The position numbers and the translations under genes were made by a program. A stretch of 64,000 nt of DNA from Steinernema hermaphroditum (taxonomy: Eukaryota > Nematoda > Chromadorea > Rhabditida > Steinernematidae): positions 7,564,001-7,628,000 of the forward strand of contig CM059621.1 in the NCBI GenBank assembly GCA_030435675.1, in the 5' to 3' direction. Below, piece after piece: positions 57,813 to 64,000 of this stretch (its first letter is position 1; the number at the start of each line of letters is the position of its first letter). Below the pieces are notes generated by a model. The model was given only the letters and a program-made list of their open reading frames with translations, ran no database searches and had not been told where the DNA came from.

Positions 57813-58046
57813 CTACTTCATCCCTGGCACGGCGTAGATGTCGAACCGGTCGTAGACGGCGCACTTCACGGGGCATCTGAGAATCGGCAAATCTTCAGCT
57901 GCGGCAGCGGAATATCGTTTGCGGCACAGCGGACGCTTCTGAGCTTGCATCTGATGGTCCGTGGTCCGGGAGTTGCGTCTTCGCTGGTCCTCAGAGCGTC
58001 GGCGACCTTCGGCATGACATCTCACACAGCATTGGGCGTCGGACAT
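57813..58046 (-). CDS. Small Cys/Arg-rich protein, unknown
   Basis: A 77-residue frame opening MSDAQCCVRCHAEGRRRSED, with an Arg-rich middle and a well-formed end (ILRCPVKCAVYDRFDIYAVP). It has five Cys (CCxxC, C, CxxxC) but no signal peptide. The CCxxC and CxxxC spacing could bind metal, though no known zinc-finger pattern fits. It is followed by a properly spaced AATAAA. An upstream exon is possible, but no acceptor is present right before the ATG. No family is recognised. Confidence 0.45.
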   Translation of the reverse strand: MSDAQCCVRCHAEGRRRSEDQRRRNSRTTDHQMQAQKRPLCRKRYSAAAAEDLPILRCPVKCAVYDRFDIYAVPGMK

Positions 58047-58746
58047 CTTGTTGTTGGCGGTGGTGGGACTAATTTTTTGGTAAGCTGTTCAACCGGATGG
58101 CCGGCCAACTCGACCGACCCGTTCGTGTCCATCTCTGTCCGTGAAGTTTTACAGTAGTGCCCAAAGTGAGAGTATGCTACATGCATATCTGTTAACGTCC
58201 ACGTCAAAAACTCAGGATACTTCCGTGCATCATCTAGCAATGCGTGTTTATGTGAAGAAGGACTCTCCCGGCACTCCCACAATCAGTCCAAAACACAACT
58301 TTTCCCTTCACGTATGACACCCTCCGTCGTCATCTGTTACGTGCTTCCGCGTGGAAACGGACGGAATCTATTTTTAATGCACTCCTCAGATCACAGGACT
58401 CACCAAATCCGTCCAGATGTCGCCGTTTTCAAAACATCGAAAAAAAACATTAAGTCGGATGTTTTCGGAGTCGGCCTCTGGTTCGCTATTCAGAGTCACA
58501 TCAAGGTTGGTCATTATCGGAATTAGAATTTAGCGCCCTTAGATGTGTTTTGCTCGATCGGCGCTCCGTTGACGGCTACAGAACGCCTTCGCCGTGTAGT
58601 GGGTGAGAAAAGCTGTGACGTCGTTTACCGCTTTGGACACGAAACCGCGCGGCAGTTGGGCGGCGTTTCATTGCCTTCTTGGACACACTACTCCCTGGAC
58701 ACCGTATTTAAGAAGCCCTGTCGGTCATTTGGGCACGCTAATCACC
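58047..58746. other. Intergenic between divergent genes
   Basis: Shared upstream region of the small Cys/Arg-rich gene (minus) and the lipase (plus). No exon was recognised. Frames at 58022-58282 (minus) and 58545-58817 (plus) have no support. Confidence 0.45.
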
Positions 58747-60425
58747 ATGTTCTATTCTACCGTACTCATATTGACCGGCCTCTCCTTCGGGCACTCTCTG
58801 AAGGGACCTTTCAGTGAGAACTTCGTCAAGTTCTTGGCTCTAAAGTGAGATCAACGTCTAAGGAATTTATGCGCATGAACGATTTAGTGACCAATTCAGC
58901 GATCTCACGAGTCTGGAGTACGGTATAAACGGTAGCTTCGGAGGAAAACTCCTCGACAACCAGCAGGCAAGAGACCGCGTGAGGAGCTGTCCTAAGATAG
59001 AGTTTTAGGTCAAGCGAGAGCCGGTGATCTTCATCCACGGCAACTCCGATGGCGCTCTGGACAACGGGAAAGGACCCTTCAGTGGTGGCTGGAATCAGCC
59101 GATCGAGTACTTCATGGAAAAGGGCTACACGTCGGCCGAACTGTACGCCCTCACGTGGGGCGATCGGAATCTTGCCAATGCCGGATTACGGTAGGCGCAG
59201 CTCTTCATCACCACCTAAGGTCTCGTTTAGACAGCACACATGCAAACATCTCAAAAGGATTCGCGGTTTCATCGAGGCTGTCCTACAGTACACTGAGTCG
59301 CCGAAGGTGGACCTCGTCGCCCACTCGATGGGAGTCACTCTGACGAGGCAGGCGGTCAAGGGAGGAAGAATATTCCTTGGAGGCGGGGATGAGTGCGATC
59401 TGGGGGAGTCGCTCGGCGACCGAGTGGACACTCTTCTCGGGATCGCCGGGGCGAATTACGGTCTCTGTTCCTGCACAAACGAGATCGCCCAGGTCGTTCC
59501 GGCGTGCGCATACAAGGTGAGGGATCGTTTTGAATGGGAAATATTCAATAAAGAAGGCTATATAGAGCTCAGCATAGGTGCTCCGCCATCTGAGATACTA
59601 AAAAGACCAAAAAGGAAAGATGCATTTGAATCGTTTTGAATGGATGCTCAACCCAACGTCTAAAGCTATCTTGAAATCTGAAGCGTTTTAGACTACACTT
59701 TGACTATCTAAGGAAATAAAAAGGCAAGATATGAGGAACCGAAGTTAAGAAGTAGTTGAAACTCAAAAGAAAAATCAAATCATATCCTAAAATTCGAGAA
59801 ATATTTCGTTTCAAAAAGCTCGAAGTCCGCTTCCTTCCTGGCATAGCAAACTGCCTCCAACTTTTCTGTTTTGATCATAACGAGCTCTGAACGGCTGCAA
59901 GGAGTAATCTTCGGACCTGAATCGCGTGTCCGGAAGTGTAAATATCTTGGAACGCTCGCGGATCTCTTCCGGAACCACGTTTAGGATAAACGCCAAGCAG
60001 CTGTCGTGACTCCAATTTCTATTTTGCTGTTGCAGCTCGGGTTCTGGGCCGGCGACACATGCTTATCAAGCCCGACTACGGTCCCCACTGATCCTTTGAC
60101 CTGTCAGTCGGCGACGGAGGCGGACGACTGTGGCCAGCGAGACTACGCGTACTTCCTGAAGCGGCTCAACGAGGACGACGCCGCCGAGGGCGACGTTATC
60201 ATGAGCATGTGGTCGGAAGGTGGCGTTTCGGTGACCTTTCGCTGTTTACTTGTGCGTTTAGACGACGAAATCGTCGGGAACGGCGGTCGTGTGTGGGGCG
60301 TCCCTACGGGACTCATCCCGAAGTCGCGCGCCTCTCTCGTCTTCGAAGACCTCAGCCACGAGGCAATGAAGGCGCGCACCGGAAGGGCGCAGTTCCTCGC
60401 CGTCACGAAACATTCCTTCGCATAA
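58747..60425 (+). CDS. lips: Secreted class 2 lipase (nematode LIPS type)
   Basis: Six exons (58747-58844, 58888-58966, 59009-59190, 59231-59516, 60036-60219, 60262-60425) give 330 residues. It starts with a signal peptide (MFYSTVLILTGLSFGHS). The alpha/beta hydrolase core shows the oxyanion strand VIFIHGNSDG, then YTSAELYALTWGDR, the nucleophile elbow AHSMGVT (G-x-S-x-G form HSMG), GIAGANYGLCSC, an acid site in WSEDDEIVG and the His in FEDLSHEAMK. These are the marks of Pfam lipase class 2. It should hydrolyse lipid esters outside the cell, probably in the gut. Intron 2 has a GC donor (CAG|GCAAGA), the only GC-AG intron noticed. Intron 4 is 519 nt, the others 40-44. The gene is complete. Confidence 0.9.
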
Positions 60426-63400
60426 ATGTACAAATGAGTAATCCGAATAAAACGTTTGCAGAGAGAGAGAGAATGTGCGTGATAGCAGCTAAGCGTGATC
60501 AGAGGGTCAGGGTACGCGGAAGCGGGGAGCTCTGTGCTTTGTGCTTTGAGTGCCACTTTGGAGTACATGTGAAGAATCGAGCACAAATTCTTCGTTAGGC
60601 TCCGAGTACTATCTGAAATTTGGATAGTCGTTGTCATCGGAAAGGTACTTTACTCGACATAACAAGAGCATCTTGGTTAAGAGGTCAAGAGACAAGAACA
60701 ATTTTTTTGGGATCTCAGCGCCGAAGGGTGATGTTATGAGAATGGTGATGTTAGATGATGAAGATGGTTGACAACATGCGAGTAGGCGACTGGTAGAGGA
60801 CCATAAAGAACGATAAGAGAAGCATTTTGATGGTTGAAAAGTGCCACTGATACGGTGAGAGATACGGTAAGGACGGTGTAGCGCCATTATCGTGGGCGTT
60901 TGGAGAAGAATCTTGGCGATCTTCAATGCTTCGAGAGCCAAGACGAAGAGCGCCGAAGTGACATAGTCGGAATAAATGGATCGGTTCGTGAAGAAGGCAA
61001 AATCGGATCTCTGGTTTCGCCAGAGCTCAGAGCGTTTGCAAGCAATTTCTGCAAAATTCTGTTTTCGTTAACGGCCTTCGGTGATTCACAGTGAGCCGCG
61101 ATGGGAAAAGGATGAGGCGATGGGATATCACTCATGCTGTTATGCGGCCTTTCGGTGATGTGGCTCGCCGATGAGTTGCAGGCATTCCTGCAAAAGGAAA
61201 TTTATGCTACCTTTCTCCGTCCTCTCTAAAGGCACTGCCATCCCTGACCATGACAAAATGTTTGAACCAGTCTTGTTCACACTACATCGTTGAACTTTGC
61301 ATTTGTGGCATTGCTCCAATGTGCTCCAGGTGGTCAAATTTTGGCGAAGTACCTCCATGGACCCCTTATATTGTGATGCAAACTGTCCATGGACGTTTCA
61401 ACACGTCCGCGCCCGTTTGTGCTTGTATTTAATGTGGTGGATGATGTCAACTCATAAGTGACTCACAGTGAGTAGCGCTGAAGCAGAGGGACTGTGTCGC
61501 TGATCTGTGAGGTGTGATCTTGTCGAGCTGCACAGTGCTGTGCCGTTGTGCAGATTGTATCTTATTCCGTCATTTTTTCTGCCGCCAGAATTCGTCTCCC
61601 TAACTTGTTAACGGAGTTAAGACCACCTGGAATCGGTCGAAGCATTCTCCAAGCTGTGCTTTTTGCTTGTTTGTTTAGGCTCCCTTTTTTGCAGTAAACA
61701 CCTTTCAGCACCCCTAATTGAACCTGTTCTTCAACAGCCAGAAACGAAAATTGCATCCTTTTTGAATTGCATTTTTCGTTCAAAATCAATTGCCCTATGG
61801 ATGTGCATTACACATCCTCTCAGTCTCCTTCTAATATGAAACATCTATAGATCAAGGATCATCTTTGGAAAACGTCATCAATTAGGCTCCTCCAATGTCG
61901 CCAAAGTCCTCCAATAAATTCGTCACTCCATCGCAATCCAATCCACCCTGCTTCGATTCCACATGGCCGAATCGGATGCGGAAGTCAGGTTCACCTTGTT
62001 CGAGTGGAAACATTCCCCCAAAGGTTCCCACAATAACACGCTCCACCAGATAGCGACGCCGATGAGGCTCTCCACTCCGGATTTCTGGACACAAACATCA
62101 CTTTTGGGGCGCCTGGCTAGGACATTTCTTATCTCAGAGATCACTGCATCTCTTCTCCAATCAAATATTTATCCAATTTCCGATTTTCGCAAAACAGCCC
62201 GGTTGTGGTGCCGCACGGCCGCCTCGGACAAACCGAACTGCCTAACCGAATTTGCGCCTTGTCCTCTGACGACTTCTTCGCCAAAACAAAACTTTCGAAA
62301 GTGTTTGCCTCCAATTAGAAATACTCAATTCGCCAAATCGTCTTTCTTTCCAGTGCATTTGTTTGAACTTCTCCCTCATCCCCGCCGGAGAAGTAGGGCC
62401 GAAAGGTCACCGAGCCCTCGAGAGGGTGGTGTGTGTTTAGTTGCAGCGTATAAAGGGTCTTCCGCCTCCTCGAACCTCGAATTCCCGCGAAGTCACTCCG
62501 TCTTCCGGGGGCTGCTTTCGTGTTCCGACCTCGTGATGACAAAAAAGAACTGTTTGATCAAGATCGTTTACCGATCCGATCGAGCGCCATTACACCGGCG
62601 GTGCCGGCGTAATCTGCTTTATAGCAGGCGCTGGAACGCGTGCTTTGACGCGCATGGGTACTACTGTATTGGCCGCTCTGATCTGTTGAGCTTCTGGCTT
62701 CGCAGAGTATCCGGTTTCGTCTTCCTTGCAGAACTGTAAAAAAATGGAGTCTCACGTGATCGCTTGTTTGCTGACTTTGAGAAATTCGCTAGGACAGACT
62801 TACTCCTTTCGAAAAAAAGTCGTTTAAAATTGACTCTTGCATGTGGAAAAGATGTCTCACAAAAAAGGACTCACCAACACAAACGATTCCTATTATCCCT
62901 CATTTAAACATTCTATTGAATGTAAATCATTCTGTGGCACAAAGGATCGGTTCGAAATCGCCCAAATATAATATTTAGATAATATAATATTTACAAAAAT
63001 ATTTAGTGGTGTAAATTTTAAATTTTACAAATTTGCACCTTTTTATTTTAATAATAAAGTTATGTGTCACAGTCATGACATCAACAAACTGTAGATTCCT
63101 ACAATGAAAACAAGATGACTCATTTTTGTTTGCACTCTTAGGTGTCATCGAAGTAATTCATCAGTGCAAGAAATATAAATAAGTGAAAAAAATTTCAGCA
63201 TTAAAGGAGCTTTTCGTGTAGGAATTCAAGTATTAATGACAAACCTACTTGACCGTACTTTTCGATTTCAAAACTTTGATTTCAAAACTCACTTCACAAT
63301 ACGGTTTCATTGAAATGGTATTTTGATACTTATCTGGCATCCGATCATCTTCAAAATTACACCTTTTTTAAATTGAAATAGGTGTAATGGAAATAATACA

Positions 63401-64000
63401 TCAGTACAAGAAAAATAAATAAGTGAAAGAAAAATAAAAAGGTCAAAGTCAAGCATCAATGACTATCTATCCATTTACTTGGATACCGTAGTGATAGTTA
63501 GAGGTTCTTTAAAGCATTGATTGACACGGTACTTTGATGCTCTCTGCTTTCTAAAAAGGTAGAATATGTTACTTATCTGTCGTACGGGAGCGTAGTACAC
63601 TGTTTTTGTTTTTCGTGCTTTTCTGAACAAGTGGATCTGTGAGTAATAAGTGGAGTTCACATCACAAAATGGGAACAATACTCAATGTGGGTCCTTCCAT
63701 CTACCGTATGATACATTTGAACAAAGGTACCGCAAGCTTTCTACAATGAATATTGGCCGAATTTTTGATAAAATTCGCTGACTCCTTTTTGAAGTTCTAT
63801 GTTCTCTCTTCTCTTCTTCAAGTGCACTTTCTCTCCAAACGCCCTTTCTTTGGTGGCTCCTCCATCCTCCAGAAGATCTATCCGTTCTTCGCCGGATTTC
63901 TGACTCTCTCATGGATTCTTTTATCATCAAAGAATCGGAAATGATCGTCTCACACTCGCTTCGTCTGAATAAATCATCGGAAGAGTGCAGCCAAGAGGGA
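60426..64000. other. Intergenic 3.6 kb, no supported gene
   Basis: A 258-codon plus frame (61963-62739) is long for chance, but its sequence is low in recurring motifs, has no splice context and shows no domain; I leave it unassigned. 62.8-63.7 kb is A/T-rich and carries a diverged direct repeat (63133-63240 and 63380-63470). The last 300 bases hold an open frame on each strand but nothing recognisable; a gene could continue past the window edge. Confidence 0.4.
63133..63470 (+). repeat. Diverged tandem repeat, period about 245 bp
   Basis: The block AATTCATCAGTGCAAGAAA with TATAAATAAGTGAAA at 63152-63186 recurs as ATACATCAGTACAAGAAA with AATAAATAAGTGAAA near 63396-63428. Both are followed by a TCAA-rich block ending in ATGAC. 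Confidence 0.6.

Noticed and set aside
59811..59996. A small minus-strand gene in the lipase intron 4
   Set aside because: The 61-codon frame has no promoter, splice or signal features; unlike the nested gene at 23.6 kb there is no independent support.
1..64000. CRISPR array, prokaryotic operons, phage or viral genes
   Set aside because: All clear genes are intron-containing eukaryotic genes or the nematode-specific MSP; no regularly spaced direct repeats with unique spacers and no viral proteins were seen.

Overview
This is a stretch of nuclear DNA from a nematode. The strongest marker is an intronless major sperm protein gene (15777-16160, minus). Supporting it are a serpentine receptor of the Srt type, an astacin with astacin-EGF-CUB-TSP1 order like the nematode NAS-36/37 group, a class 2 lipase, an F-box/leucine-rich-repeat gene and a four-gene short-chain dehydrogenase cluster. 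Protein-coding genes are cut by very short introns (mostly 41-49 nt, GT-AG, ending TTTCAG or TTTAG). Several start codons lie directly behind a TTTCAG-like site, which fits spliced-leader trans-splicing. A rhabditid-type nematode is a reasonable guess, but the species cannot be named from this window. All gene models below were spliced by eye; phases were checked across each listed junction unless stated otherwise.

Layout. 0.2-8.3 kb: five head-to-tail minus-strand genes for small four-membrane-span proteins that share one intron plan. 9.8-11.0 kb: Srt-like receptor (plus), convergent with an unknown 180-residue protein (minus, 11.4-12.1 kb); a perfect 15-bp hairpin lies between them. 12.3-13.0 kb: a foldback transposon with minisatellite arms. 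13.1-15.1 kb: a Hook-domain coiled-coil protein. 15.8-16.2 kb: major sperm protein. 19.3-26.7 kb: an F-box/LRR gene on the minus strand with a small secreted-peptide gene nested on the other strand in one intron. 31.5 kb: tRNA-Thr(CGT). 32.0-41.9 kb: four plus-strand SDR paralogs, split by a mariner relic that appears nested in a Tc1-like relic. 42.0-44.2 kb: a serine-rich cytoplasmic protein with no family I recognise, followed by the last exon of an LRR gene. 45-52 kb: mostly gene-poor. 52.0-55.1 kb: astacin. 55.6-56.2 kb: coiled-coil protein with a C-terminal membrane anchor. 57.8 kb: a small Cys/Arg-rich protein. 58.7-60.4 kb: secreted lipase. 60.4-64 kb: no supported gene.

How they relate. 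These are independent eukaryotic genes, not operons. The dominant process is local tandem duplication (the four-span array and the SDR cluster), with signs of sequence homogenisation between SDR copies, including introns. The mobile content is DNA transposons: mariner, Tc1-like, foldback, and short dispersed ends that begin CAGGGTGTCCCAAAA or similar. I found no virus, CRISPR array or bacterial insertion.
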